In this document: one piece after another, positions 34,349 through 43,149 of the stretch
How positions within the stretch are numbered: the stretch's first letter is position 1
Layout: each line of letters begins with the position of its first letter
NCBI RefSeq assembly: GCF_023704175.1
Contig: NZ_CP084530.1
Span: 1,820,001-1,884,000 of the forward strand
Reading direction: 5' to 3'
Source: Paenibacillus sp. YPG26
GTDB taxonomy: Bacteria; Bacillota; Bacilli; Paenibacillales; Paenibacillaceae
DNA: 64,000 nt
The notes under the pieces: generated by a model
What the model saw: the letters and a program-made list of their open reading frames with translations, nothing else
Database searches by the model: none
Told to the model about the DNA's origin: nothing
Program-made: the position numbers and the translations under genes

Positions 34349-34577
34349 GCAATAATGTTCTTTTTCACATGCGCATATTACAAATCTGTTTCTATTTCAA
34401 CTCTATCAAATGCAATTTTTTCCTGATAAAATGGTACTAATTCGCAGCAATTAAGAGAAAGTAGCGACTAAATTGTCGCAATATGCCAGCTTTATTGTCC
34501 ATGTATCCCGTTGTTCTCAGGTGAAGATACCTGAACGTCTTTGCACACAATTTTGATTAGGATGGTAGGGGAGAAGG

Positions 34578-36089
34578 ATGAAGAAACTTGGATGGTTAGC
34601 ATTTCTAATTTTTTTCTTATTGGCATTACCTGGCCAGGGACACGCGGCACCGGGCGAAACGCACATTAAGCTGGACGGAAGAGAGATCAAGCTGGCTAAG
34701 GGCAGTCAGGTTCAGGAGATTTCAGGAAATGTATTGGTGCCGATTCGTGTTGTTGTGGAAGAATTGGGCTATAGCGTGAATTGGGACAACAAATCCAAGA
34801 AAGTGACCATTGAGCAGGGAAGCCGGGTATTGAATTTAACGGTGGATAAGAGAACGGCATATGTTAATGGAGATAAGATTGTTATGTCTACTCCTCCTAT
34901 ACAAAAAGGAAATGTGACCTACGTTCCTCTGCGATTTGTATCCGAACAGACCGGACTCAAGGTGCTTTGGGATAATAAGCTGAAGACCGCTTTTCTTACC
35001 ACGCCTGATTACCAGAGCGGGGGCGGCAGTGGTTCTAACGGTGGTTCCGGATCTGGAAATGAAAGCGTTAACCCAGGTCAAGTCCCTGTACCGGGCGGGT
35101 CTTCTGGAAATGGAACTACTAATGGGAGCAATGGAAATGCAGCAGGCGGATCTATTGGTGAGACTCAGCCAACGCAACTTTCCTCCATTAACGGGATAAG
35201 CTTTAGTGACAACAGGTTAATTGTGGCCATGGATGGGAAAGCGGCCACCAAAGTATCCAAGCTGAGCAATCCGGACCGGCTTGTACTGGATATCATCAAC
35301 GCAAAGTTCTCGGATTCCTTCTTGAGCAGCCAGCCACTGGACAAATCCAATCAAGGGAGTCTTCAAGTTACTGATTATCCAGATGTTAAGCAGATCAGGT
35401 ACTCGCAATTCAGCAATAATCCACCCACTATACGTCTTGTTCTAGATTTGAACTATACGAAAGACTATCAGCTGTTGAACGCTGGTGACGGGCTGGTTAT
35501 CGTGGATCTGAACACAAACTCATCCAATCCGGTAACTTTACCGGGAGGGAATGGCAAGAAGCTGGTGGTGATTGACGCAGGCCACGGCGGCAGTGATCCG
35601 GGCGCCATCAGCATCACGGGCAAGAACGAGAAGACACTTACCCTGGCTGTCGTCCTGAAGGTTCAAGAACTGCTGAAAAATGTGCAGGGAATTGATTTTG
35701 TGCTTACACGAAGCGGGGATACTTATCCGTCACTAAGTGACCGGGTGAAGATGGCGAATGATTTGAAAGCAGACCTCTTCATCTCGGTACATGGCAATAG
35801 TGCAGTATCGTCTGCGACTGGAACAGAGACGTATTATACCAAGCCGGACAGTGTCGAGCTGGCCAATGTCATGCATAAATATCTGGTTGAAGCAACGGGG
35901 CTTCCCGACCGGAAAGTCAGACAGAAGAGTCTTAAAGTGACCAGGGAGACAAATATGCCGGCTGTCCTGCTCGAGATTGGATACCTAAGTAATAAGAATG
36001 ATGAGCCTCTGTTGTACGATGATGCGTTTCAAGACCGGGTTGCTGAGGGTATTGTAGCAGGTATCAAAGAATATCTTGGCCAGCAGTAG
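34578..36089 (+). CDS. N-acetylmuramoyl-L-alanine amidase with stalk and AMIN domains (copy 1)
   Basis: 503 residues, secreted. A signal peptide (1-23) ends in GQGHAA. A copper-amine-oxidase-like stalk domain (about 27-142) carries two VPIRVV/VPLRFV-type motifs. A Gly/Ser/Asn-rich linker spans about 143-200, an AMIN domain about 205-305 binds cell wall, and an Amidase_3 catalytic domain covers about 320-500. Zinc ligands fit VVIDAGHGG (His336), FISVHGN and the catalytic Glu in LLEIGYLSN. It cleaves peptide stems from glycan. The next gene encodes a GerMN-like lipoprotein, and the whole pair is repeated immediately downstream. Confidence 0.92.
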   Translation: MKKLGWLAFLIFFLLALPGQGHAAPGETHIKLDGREIKLAKGSQVQEISGNVLVPIRVVVEELGYSVNWDNKSKKVTIEQGSRVLNLTVDKRTAYVNGDKIVMSTPPIQKGNVTYVPLRFVSEQTGLKVLWDNKLKTAFLTTPDYQSGGGSGSNGGSGSGNESVNPGQVPVPGGSSGNGTTNGSNGNAAGGSIGETQPTQLSSINGISFSDNRLIVAMDGKAATKVSKLSNPDRLVLDIINAKFSDSFLSSQPLDKSNQGSLQVTDYPDVKQIRYSQFSNNPPTIRLVLDLNYTKDYQLLNAGDGLVIVDLNTNSSNPVTLPGGNGKKLVVIDAGHGGSDPGAISITGKNEKTLTLAVVLKVQELLKNVQGIDFVLTRSGDTYPSLSDRVKMANDLKADLFISVHGNSAVSSATGTETYYTKPDSVELANVMHKYLVEATGLPDRKVRQKSLKVTRETNMPAVLLEIGYLSNKNDEPLLYDDAFQDRVAEGIVAGIKEYLGQQ

Positions 36090-36118
36090 ACAAGGGGCCG
36101 GTAACAGGGGGAATGAGC

Positions 36119-36733
36119 ATGAAGACAAAGAGTATGATTACAGGGCTGCTGCTCCTGCTTACATTAGTTAGTGCGGGATGCGCGCAGAAGCCACAATCTG
36201 CTCCTCCAGACAACGGGCAGACTAGTGCACCAGGAGTAACAAGGGTGAGTCAAGAGAAGGTGACTACTCCGGACACTTCACCCGACAGCACAATAGCAGC
36301 GGCTTCACCAGGCGAAACAGCGGAGCAAACTAAGGAAGCAGGCACCAAGCTAACGATTAGCTCTTATTACACGGATAGCGATATGCTGGAACTGAAAGAA
36401 GAGTCTAAGGACATTTTTTACAAGGACGGACAGGATAAATATGAGAAGGCCTTCAAGGCTCTGCAAGACAGTGGAAGTGACAAGCTGTTCGCGCTGTGGC
36501 AGAAGGTAGAATTAAAGTCCCTTGAAATCAAGAACGGAGAAGTGACCCTTGATATTCATTTGCCTGATGAAGCAAGACTGGGTGCAGGCGGGGAAGTCCT
36601 GGCCATAGAGGCATTGAAAAAGACCTTTTTCCAATTCGAAGAGGTCAAGTCAATCGAACTACTGGTTGACGGCAGCAAGGTAGATACCTTGATGGGACAT
36701 GAAGAGTTGGAGCATCCAATGACCAGATCATGA
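36119..36733 (+). CDS. GerMN-like lipoprotein (copy 1)
   Basis: 204 residues. The lipoprotein signal LLLLTLVSAGC gives an acylated Cys near residue 21, followed by a disordered Pro/Ser/Thr region. A domain at about 80-200 (LTISSYYTDSDMLELKEE, then GEVTLDIHLPDEARLGAGG and VKSIELLVDGSKVDTLMGH) resembles GerM/GerMN. Such proteins accompany wall hydrolases, for example in spore formation. ATG 36119 is seven bases after AGGGGG; ATG 36113 is too close. Probably co-transcribed with the amidase 29 bases upstream. Confidence 0.8.
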   Translation: MKTKSMITGLLLLLTLVSAGCAQKPQSAPPDNGQTSAPGVTRVSQEKVTTPDTSPDSTIAAASPGETAEQTKEAGTKLTISSYYTDSDMLELKEESKDIFYKDGQDKYEKAFKALQDSGSDKLFALWQKVELKSLEIKNGEVTLDIHLPDEARLGAGGEVLAIEALKKTFFQFEEVKSIELLVDGSKVDTLMGHEELEHPMTRS

Positions 36734-37051
36734 TCCATATAGCCTAATCAAGAATCCGCTATGGCGGGTTCTTTTTTTTGTGGAAGCAGTATCCAAATTA
36801 TACAAATAAATTTATCTGTTCAGAGGTTTGGTTAGGTCGAATCTGGAGCTAAATATAGGTTGTTCTAATGAAAATGATAGGAATGACGATAATAGAAGTA
36901 GGGTGATGAGCTGGGAAATATGTCAGGAAAGTTGGCATTTTTCGCAACTTTTAAGAGTAACTCGCGTCTAATAGTCGTTCAGGTGATGTCGAAGGATAGC
37001 ACAATGTGCAGAAATCATCTTGAACAAAAACAAGAATGGTAGGGGTGAAGG
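36734..37051. other. Intergenic segment between the two amidase/lipoprotein pairs
   Basis: Holds the terminator at 36751-36779 and then an AT-rich region with no gene. Short stretches resemble the region before copy 1 (TTTCGCAA, TTCAGGTGA, and GAATGGTAGGGG before the start), consistent with the promoter area having been duplicated along with the genes. No clear promoter hexamers stood out. Confidence 0.4.
36751..36779 (+). terminator. Rho-independent terminator after amidase pair 1
   Basis: AGAATCCGC pairs with GCGGGTTCT (one G-T) around a short loop and runs into eight T. Confidence 0.85.
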
Positions 37052-38425
37052 ATGAAGAAATTAGGTTTTTTTGCATTTTTGTTCGTCTTTTTATTGGCTT
37101 TTCCCGGATTGGGGAGTGCGGCTGAAGCAAGCACGCATATCTATCTTGACGGGAAAGAATTGAAACTGACCTCTAATAATCAGGTTCAAGAAGTCAAAGG
37201 CAGTGTGATGATTCCGATTCGTGTCGTCATGGAGGAGCTTGGTTTTAAAGTCAACTGGGAGAATAAGACAGGCACGGTAACCATAAAGAATACGGATACC
37301 TCGATTAAATTGGTTGTAGGCAGCAAGACAGCTACAGTTAATGGGACGACTGCAATCGTTCCGGTAGCTCCTTACCTTAAAGGTGACACTTCCATGATTC
37401 CTCTGCGTTTCATTAGTGAGCAGATGGGCATGAAGGTCAACTGGGATCATACAACGAAATCTGTATACCTTATTACCCCAAGCAGTAATGAAGGAAACAC
37501 TTCCCAGCCAGATGGAATTGCAACGATTAGTGGAATCAGCTTCAGTGATAACCGCCTTATTGTGGCAACAAGCGGGAAAGTGAAACCAAATGTGTTCAAG
37601 ATGACAGGACCGGACCGGATTGTCGTTGATGTGCCAAATACACGCTTTGATGATCTTTTCCCATCCGGAATCCTGGATAACAAGCAGAACGGGTCCATTC
37701 AGGTCAATGGATATCCTGACGTTTCACAGGTGCGCTTTTCTCTATTCAGCAATAATCCTTCGACAGTGCGCATTGTAATTGACCTGAATTATGCCAAAAA
37801 TTATGAATTGGTAAATGCCGGAGATGGCTTATTTATCATTGATTTGAACAAAGGTTCCTCTACGCCGGTAACCCCACCAGGGACAAGCGGGAAGAAGCTT
37901 GTGGTTCTTGATGCGGGTCACGGCGGAACAGACCCGGGCGCGATTAGCGTCAAAGGCCGCAAGGAAAAAGACTTCAATCTGGCCATTGTTCTTAAAGTGG
38001 AAGCGCTTCTTAAGAACAACAAGAATATTGATCTTGTCCTTACGCGAAGCGGTGATACTTATCCTTCTCTATCAGAACGTGTTAAGATCGCGGAAAAGCT
38101 AAAGGCAGACATATTTATCTCGGTACACGCGAATGCGGGACCAGCTGCGGCCAGCGGGGTTGAGACCTACTACACGCGCAACTCCAGTCTGGAATTGGCT
38201 AAAGTGATGCATAAGTATCTGGTTAAAGCTTCTGGAATTACCGACCGCAAGGTTCGCTACGCAAGTCTTCATGTAACACGCGAGACGACAATGCCGGCAG
38301 TTCTGCTGGAATGCGGATACCTCAGTAATGCGAAAGACGAGGCTCTTCTCTATACAGAGGCATTCCAAGACAGAGTGGCTGAAGGCATAGCGTCAGGTAT
38401 TAAGGAATATCTGAAAGTTCAATAG
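37052..38425 (+). CDS. N-acetylmuramoyl-L-alanine amidase with stalk and AMIN domains (copy 2)
   Basis: 457 residues, paralogous to the product at 34578-36089. It has the same order: signal peptide (1-24), stalk domain with MIPIRVVMEELGFKV and MIPLRFISEQMG, AMIN domain, then Amidase_3 with VVLDAGHGGTDPGA (His290), FISVHAN and LLECGYLSN. The main difference is a much shorter linker after the stalk domain, which explains the 46-residue length gap. The pair presumably arose by tandem duplication and diverged. ATG 37052 follows GTAGGGGTGAAGG. Confidence 0.92.
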   Translation: MKKLGFFAFLFVFLLAFPGLGSAAEASTHIYLDGKELKLTSNNQVQEVKGSVMIPIRVVMEELGFKVNWENKTGTVTIKNTDTSIKLVVGSKTATVNGTTAIVPVAPYLKGDTSMIPLRFISEQMGMKVNWDHTTKSVYLITPSSNEGNTSQPDGIATISGISFSDNRLIVATSGKVKPNVFKMTGPDRIVVDVPNTRFDDLFPSGILDNKQNGSIQVNGYPDVSQVRFSLFSNNPSTVRIVIDLNYAKNYELVNAGDGLFIIDLNKGSSTPVTPPGTSGKKLVVLDAGHGGTDPGAISVKGRKEKDFNLAIVLKVEALLKNNKNIDLVLTRSGDTYPSLSERVKIAEKLKADIFISVHANAGPAAASGVETYYTRNSSLELAKVMHKYLVKASGITDRKVRYASLHVTRETTMPAVLLECGYLSNAKDEALLYTEAFQDRVAEGIASGIKEYLKVQ

Positions 38426-38449
38426 GTTTCCTGAAAGGAGGAAGCGAAA

Positions 38450-39082
38450 GTGACAAGAAAAATCTGGATCACTGCGCTGTTGGTAGTAGTTGTAGGCATA
38501 AGCGCAGGCTGTGGGCAGAAGCCGCAGACAGCGGCTGCCCCGGACCCAGCTCCGAAGAACTCATCGACTGCTGGCAATACCGATAATTCCCTGAATTCTT
38601 TTAACGCTGCAGGAACTTCGAACACCTCAACTGGAGGAGCTGAGCAGCAGGGAACAGCTCAAGGTACAGTCGATTCGGCGGATCCGAAGCCAGAAACCTT
38701 GACCATCGATGCTTATTATACGGATGATCAAATGCTTGAGCTGAAGAAGGTTCAGAAAGAGATCAAGCCGGAGAGCGGTCAGGACAAATACGGAGCTGCC
38801 TTGAAGTCACTTCAGAGCAGTGGGGACAGCAAGCTGTACCCGCTGTGGGAGAAAGTGAATTTCAAGTCAGCAAGCCTCCAAGACGGAATGTTGACCGTGG
38901 ATATTCACCTTCCGGACGAAGCGAGACTTGGAGCAGGCGGTGAATCCCTGGCTCTGGATGCGCTTAAGAAGACAGTCTTTCAATTTGATGAAGTGAAAAG
39001 CCTGGAGCTGCTGATCGATGGGCAGAAGACAGATACTCTAATGGGCCATGTCGAACTGACACACCCACTGACGAGAGAATAG
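38450..39082 (+). CDS. GerMN-like lipoprotein (copy 2)
   Basis: 210 residues, paralogue of 36119-36733. Lipobox VVVGISAGC, then an Ala/Thr/Asn-rich linker. The C-terminal domain (LTIDAYYTDDQMLELKK, VDIHLPDEARLGAGG, VKSLELLIDGQKTDTLMGH) is almost superimposable on copy 1. GTG start with AAGGAGG and suitable spacing, 24 bases after the second amidase. Confidence 0.8.
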   Translation: MTRKIWITALLVVVVGISAGCGQKPQTAAAPDPAPKNSSTAGNTDNSLNSFNAAGTSNTSTGGAEQQGTAQGTVDSADPKPETLTIDAYYTDDQMLELKKVQKEIKPESGQDKYGAALKSLQSSGDSKLYPLWEKVNFKSASLQDGMLTVDIHLPDEARLGAGGESLALDALKKTVFQFDEVKSLELLIDGQKTDTLMGHVELTHPLTRE

Positions 39083-39100
39083 GAACTGGAAAAGGAATAT

Positions 39101-39144
39101 GACTGCTGTATGTCGAAATCTGAATACAGCAGTCCATTTTTTTT
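39101..39144 (+). terminator. Rho-independent terminator after amidase pair 2
   Basis: GACTGCTGTAT (39101-39111) pairs with ATACAGCAGTC (39124-39134), followed by eight T. Confidence 0.93.
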
Positions 39145-39162
39145 GTTAAAGGGGAGAATTTC

Positions 39163-41895
39163 ATGTCTAACAAAAGAAGCCGTAAACATCAATCTCGTAA
39201 AGCAGTGTCCACCATGCTTGTTACTGCTATGTGCCTAAGCGGTGGAGCTGCTGCATTTGCGGATACAACCACAACGGCTGCCACAACAACAACTTCGGTT
39301 CAATCAACAGGAACAGCTTCGATCTTCAGTGACGTAGCCAATGGCTATTGGGCTGAGAAGCATATCTATAAACTCGCATCCCAAGGCATAATTCTTGGAG
39401 ACAAGGGAAGATTTCGTCCTGGGGACAGCATTACCCAAGAAGAAGCGGTCACACTTGCCTTGAGGTTCATGAACCTGGACAGCAAGCTTCCTGCTGCACC
39501 TGTAGTTCCAGATCAGCTGAAGACCGGCAACTATTTCAAACCCTATGTCGCGCTTGCTATTCAGCACGAGTTGATTGACCAGACTGAAGAATTGGCAACC
39601 ACTGGAGCCAAAGAAACATGGGGCACCAAGAAGGCATCCCGGGAATGGATCGCCAAAATTATCGTGCGTGCACTGGGCAAAGAAGCGGATGCTAAAGCAG
39701 CAGCATCGAAAGCTACTGCATTTGCGGACAATGCCAAGATCTCTGCAGGGGCAAGGGGATTCGTAACCGTCGCGGTGGATCTTGGCCTTACCAAAGGAGT
39801 GGATGCGAACAGATTCGATCCGCGAGGTGTCGTGACCCGGGCACAGATTGCAACGTTCTTCAGCCGCGCTCAAGCTTATCTGAATCCAGCATATGCCGGC
39901 GTCTATGAGGGCGTTATCTCGGAGCTTACAGATTCCAAGCTGACTTTGTATATGAACGGGAAGACGCGCAGCTTTGTGCTTGATAACCGCAGCGTATTCT
40001 TCACAAGTGATTCAGAGACCAAGAAAGCGAAGAGCGATCTGAAGCCATACACTAAAGTAACTGTGATTGACAAGGCGGGCTCCGCAGCTTATGTGGAGGT
40101 AACGGATCCGAAGCAGCAGGTGGATAGCGCCGAAGGAACTTTTGCCAAGATTACCGGGGATAATACCATTTGGCTTAGTACGGCCAGCGGATATACTTCA
40201 TATGGTTATGACGCGGGAACCCAGTTCATTGACCAGAATGGTAAAGTCATCACAGCTGCGGCATTGACTGCTGACAGCACGATTGAAATTCAGCGTGAAA
40301 CCTACTCGCCTGACAAGAAGACGGTCATGGTCAAAGTTAAGTCAGGACTTGTAAACAAGAGTGGGACCGGAACGATTCAAGCCGTTGATCTGAACAGTAA
40401 GACCTTGACCGTTAAAGATGCTGCCGGAGGTGTTGAACAGTATAAGGTGGATGACAGTACGATTGTCCGTTATCAAAGTCAGATTATCAGCCTTTCCGAG
40501 CTCAAGCCGAATTCGGCTGTGAAGTATACAGTGAAGAACAATGTCTTCACAAGCCTTGAGGTAACTCAGAGCGTTGAGCGAACAGTTAGGGGCATGCTGG
40601 TAGATGTTAATGGAACGAGCAAGCTGGTTACATACAAAAGCTCGGGAGGCTCGCTCGAGGCTAAGTTTTTAGCTGATAAGCCGACTATTCTTGTTGACGG
40701 AATTGCCGACGCAGGATTGTCAGATCTGATTGCTGATCCTAGCGCAGGTGATCAGGTGGAGATCACCCTGGACGCTCAGGAGAAAGTTACCCGGATTCAA
40801 GTGCTGGGCCGTCAGTCCGAGCTGCTTAATGATCTGAACGTGGTCTCTTATGACAGTAAATATAAGGCGCTTACGGTCATTAATGCACAGAATAAGCTTG
40901 AAGTGTACAAGCTGGATGACAAGACAAAGCTCGATTATAATACTACCCAGCCTACGCTGTCTGGAGCGGAATATCTGCTGACCAAGGATCGTAAAATCAG
41001 CATCACTCATATTGGCAACCGCGTATTGGCTCTGCAAATTGTCTATAAGTACGAGGGAACTTATGTATCAGCTAATACATCAGCCAAGACGGTGACAATT
41101 CAGCTATCAGGCGGAAAATTGCTGACTTTGTTCTACACAGGATCAATTCCGCCAATTGAAATGTATGGAATTGCCAATCCGTCAGTGCTGGATATCAAGG
41201 CGGGCAGCAGCGTGGTTGCTCTTCTTACGCCAGGGCAGGACGCTGTGCAGACCCTGGCTGTGAAGACACCGGTCCAATTTGAAGTGGTATCGGTAGATCC
41301 GTACAATAACCGGATCCGGGTCAAATCCAAAGGAGTAACGGATGAGTTCTACGTGGACAAGGCGGTTCTTCTTGGTGAAAATGGCCAGTCCATTAAGCTT
41401 GCGGATCTAACCGCAGGGCAATTTATCAATGTGGTGTTTCATGGCAGAACAGCGGTGTCTGTGCAGGCTGTGAAGCAGGAACTGGGTAAAGTTCTGAGCA
41501 GTGACGGGACATCTGTTACGGTGAAGAATTACACAGGAGGGACTACTTCTTATTCCGTCGCAAGCGGTGTTAAGGTAGTCAGAAATGGGGTCGTGAGCAC
41601 GGGCTCAAGCACACTCACCGCATCTGATCATGTTGAGGTACGTAAGGATGAGAGCGGCCAGCTGGTGTTCACCGTTCTGAATTCTATTGTGCGTCCATTC
41701 AATTACTATAATGCTTCTACCAAAGAAGTGTATGTGAAACATGACTTTAACGATAACAATTATCGGTTCGTAATCACTTTGGAAACATATGTTCATCAAG
41801 GCGACACCACTTTAACCGTGCAATCCCTCAAAGAAAATGATAATATTGTATTATATTTCAACAATGACAAGCTGGTTGAGATCGAAAAACAATAA
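39163..41895 (+). CDS. S-layer-homology-domain surface protein with degenerate beta-repeats
   Basis: 910 residues, exported (signal peptide ending GGAAAFA near residue 33, then a Thr-rich stretch). SLH repeat 1 (IFSDVANGYWAEKHIYKLAS), a divergent repeat 2 and SLH repeat 3 (FADNAKISAGARGFVTVAVD, ending in VVTRAQIATFF) cover about 50-240 and should bind the pyruvylated secondary wall polymer. From 250 to the end, about six beta-rich units of 55-75 residues share a weak G-x-I/V-x(n)-K-T-L-T-V-K pattern. Function is unknown beyond wall attachment. It stands alone between two terminators. Confidence 0.85.
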   Translation: MSNKRSRKHQSRKAVSTMLVTAMCLSGGAAAFADTTTTAATTTTSVQSTGTASIFSDVANGYWAEKHIYKLASQGIILGDKGRFRPGDSITQEEAVTLALRFMNLDSKLPAAPVVPDQLKTGNYFKPYVALAIQHELIDQTEELATTGAKETWGTKKASREWIAKIIVRALGKEADAKAAASKATAFADNAKISAGARGFVTVAVDLGLTKGVDANRFDPRGVVTRAQIATFFSRAQAYLNPAYAGVYEGVISELTDSKLTLYMNGKTRSFVLDNRSVFFTSDSETKKAKSDLKPYTKVTVIDKAGSAAYVEVTDPKQQVDSAEGTFAKITGDNTIWLSTASGYTSYGYDAGTQFIDQNGKVITAAALTADSTIEIQRETYSPDKKTVMVKVKSGLVNKSGTGTIQAVDLNSKTLTVKDAAGGVEQYKVDDSTIVRYQSQIISLSELKPNSAVKYTVKNNVFTSLEVTQSVERTVRGMLVDVNGTSKLVTYKSSGGSLEAKFLADKPTILVDGIADAGLSDLIADPSAGDQVEITLDAQEKVTRIQVLGRQSELLNDLNVVSYDSKYKALTVINAQNKLEVYKLDDKTKLDYNTTQPTLSGAEYLLTKDRKISITHIGNRVLALQIVYKYEGTYVSANTSAKTVTIQLSGGKLLTLFYTGSIPPIEMYGIANPSVLDIKAGSSVVALLTPGQDAVQTLAVKTPVQFEVVSVDPYNNRIRVKSKGVTDEFYVDKAVLLGENGQSIKLADLTAGQFINVVFHGRTAVSVQAVKQELGKVLSSDGTSVTVKNYTGGTTSYSVASGVKVVRNGVVSTGSSTLTASDHVEVRKDESGQLVFTVLNSIVRPFNYYNASTKEVYVKHDFNDNNYRFVITLETYVHQGDTTLTVQSLKENDNIVLYFNNDKLVEIEKQ

Positions 41896-41916
41896 GTCAT
41901 TTTCCAGAGATTGACC

Positions 41917-41957
41917 GTCCTGATACGGGCTTCAGTCCCGTATCAGGACTTTTTTTT
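41917..41957 (+). terminator. Rho-independent terminator after the SLH gene
   Basis: GTCCTGATACGGG pairs perfectly with CCCGTATCAGGAC, followed by eight T. Confidence 0.95.
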
Positions 41958-41973
41958 GCCGGGAGGAATGCAC

Positions 41974-42654
41974 ATGAAGGCGGCCAGCGTCCGACACATA
42001 CTGGACAGTATCGGAGCCATGTTTCCGGATGCACACTGTGAACTAAGCCACAGCAACGCCTTTGAACTGACGATTGCCGTGCTTCTGTCAGCACAATGTA
42101 CAGATGCTACGGTCAATAAGGTGACGGCAGATTTATTCCAGAAGTACCGCACTCCGCTTGATTATGTATCTGTTCCGATTGAAGAATTGGAGCAGGATAT
42201 CCGCAGGATTGGTCTCTACCGGAATAAAGCGAAGCACATCCATAATCTGTGCCGGATTCTGATCGAACAGTATGGTGGAGAGATTCCTTCAGAGCATGAC
42301 CAGCTTGTACTGCTGCCTGGTGTAGGCAGGAAGACGGCTAATGTCGTGGTCTCTAACGCATTCGGGGTTCCTGCGATTGCGGTGGATACCCACGTGGAGC
42401 GTGTTAGCAAGCGGCTCGGGCTTGCGGGCTGGAAAGATTCTGTCTTAGAGGTCGAGAAGAAGCTGATGAAGCAGGTGCCGAGGGATGAATGGACTCTGAC
42501 CCATCACAGACTGATTTTCTTCGGACGGTATCACTGCAAGGCGCAGTCCCCGAACTGCCAGGTATGCCCACTCCTTGATGTGTGCCGGGAAGGCAAAAAG
42601 CGTATGAAAACTGCGCAGCTTAGAGAAGATAGAGAGAGCAAAACCAAAAAATGA
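41974..42654 (+). CDS. nth: Endonuclease III
   Basis: 226 residues. The helix-hairpin-helix LLPGVGRKTANVV holds the catalytic Lys, AVDTHVERVSKRLGL holds the catalytic Asp, and the 4Fe-4S ligands are C-x6-C-x2-C-x5-C in CKAQSPNCQVCPLLDVC. A DNA glycosylase/lyase for oxidised pyrimidines. Start ATG 41974 (MKAASVRHIL) lies seven bases after GGGAGG; ATG 41968 is too close to it. In B. subtilis nth follows dnaD; here 23 kb separate them. Confidence 0.95.
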   Translation: MKAASVRHILDSIGAMFPDAHCELSHSNAFELTIAVLLSAQCTDATVNKVTADLFQKYRTPLDYVSVPIEELEQDIRRIGLYRNKAKHIHNLCRILIEQYGGEIPSEHDQLVLLPGVGRKTANVVVSNAFGVPAIAVDTHVERVSKRLGLAGWKDSVLEVEKKLMKQVPRDEWTLTHHRLIFFGRYHCKAQSPNCQVCPLLDVCREGKKRMKTAQLREDRESKTKK

Positions 42655-42679
42655 TATTGATAGTAGAGGATGAGATTAC

Positions 42680-42961
42680 ATGAAATGTATTTCCGTGTAC
42701 ACAGACAATTTCGAGCTTTTCTCGGATATGTTCGAACAAGTGATTGAGATTAATCTGAATGAAAATGACGAGCGTGAGCTTGAAGGAATTACAATCAGTG
42801 ACTCAGGTGAGGTTCCTGAGCATTACTTGGAGCGTATGGCCAAGAAACCGGAAGTGGTTGTAATGAAGGACAAGAACAGAGGAATTACGATTCTTCAGCA
42901 TGGCAAAGTATTCGAAATCCTGATTCCTTCAGACGAAAGCGAAGTCGTCACAGCCGGCTAA
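42680..42961 (+). CDS. Small conserved-looking protein of unknown function
   Basis: 93 residues, acidic, soluble, no signal or membrane segment. It starts MKCISVYTDNFELFSDMFEQV and has ITISDSGEVPEHYLERMAKK and a C-terminal VFEILIPSDESEVV. It looks like a single small alpha/beta domain. The GTAGAGGATGAG upstream contains a plausible ribosome binding site, and codon use matches its neighbours. It lies 25 bases after nth and is followed by a terminator, so it is likely in the nth operon. I do not recognise the family. Confidence 0.7.
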   Translation: MKCISVYTDNFELFSDMFEQVIEINLNENDERELEGITISDSGEVPEHYLERMAKKPEVVVMKDKNRGITILQHGKVFEILIPSDESEVVTAG

Positions 42962-43009
42962 TAGGTTGGCAGACTGACGGAACAACTTCATCATGGAACG
43001 ACCAGAAAT

Positions 43010-43040
43010 GAAACCGAAGTTTTTCGGTTTTATTTTTTTT
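43010..43040 (+). terminator. Rho-independent terminator after the 93-residue gene
   Basis: AAACCGAA pairs with TTCGGTTT around a short T-rich loop, followed by ATTTTTTTT. Confidence 0.85.
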
Positions 43041-43149
43041 GCCTGAGGACGGCTTCCAAGCGCTGATCTCGAATGATAAAATAAACATATTTATATATTC
43101 AAGATCGACAGAGAACCTAGAAGAATGCGGTCAGGAGAGAGGCTTTCAA

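Noticed and set aside
34349..34577. Possible c-di-AMP (ydaO-type) riboswitch before the first amidase
   Set aside because: The conserved core blocks as I recall them were not present; only one short dyad, TCAGGT/ACCTGA at 34517-34534, is visible.
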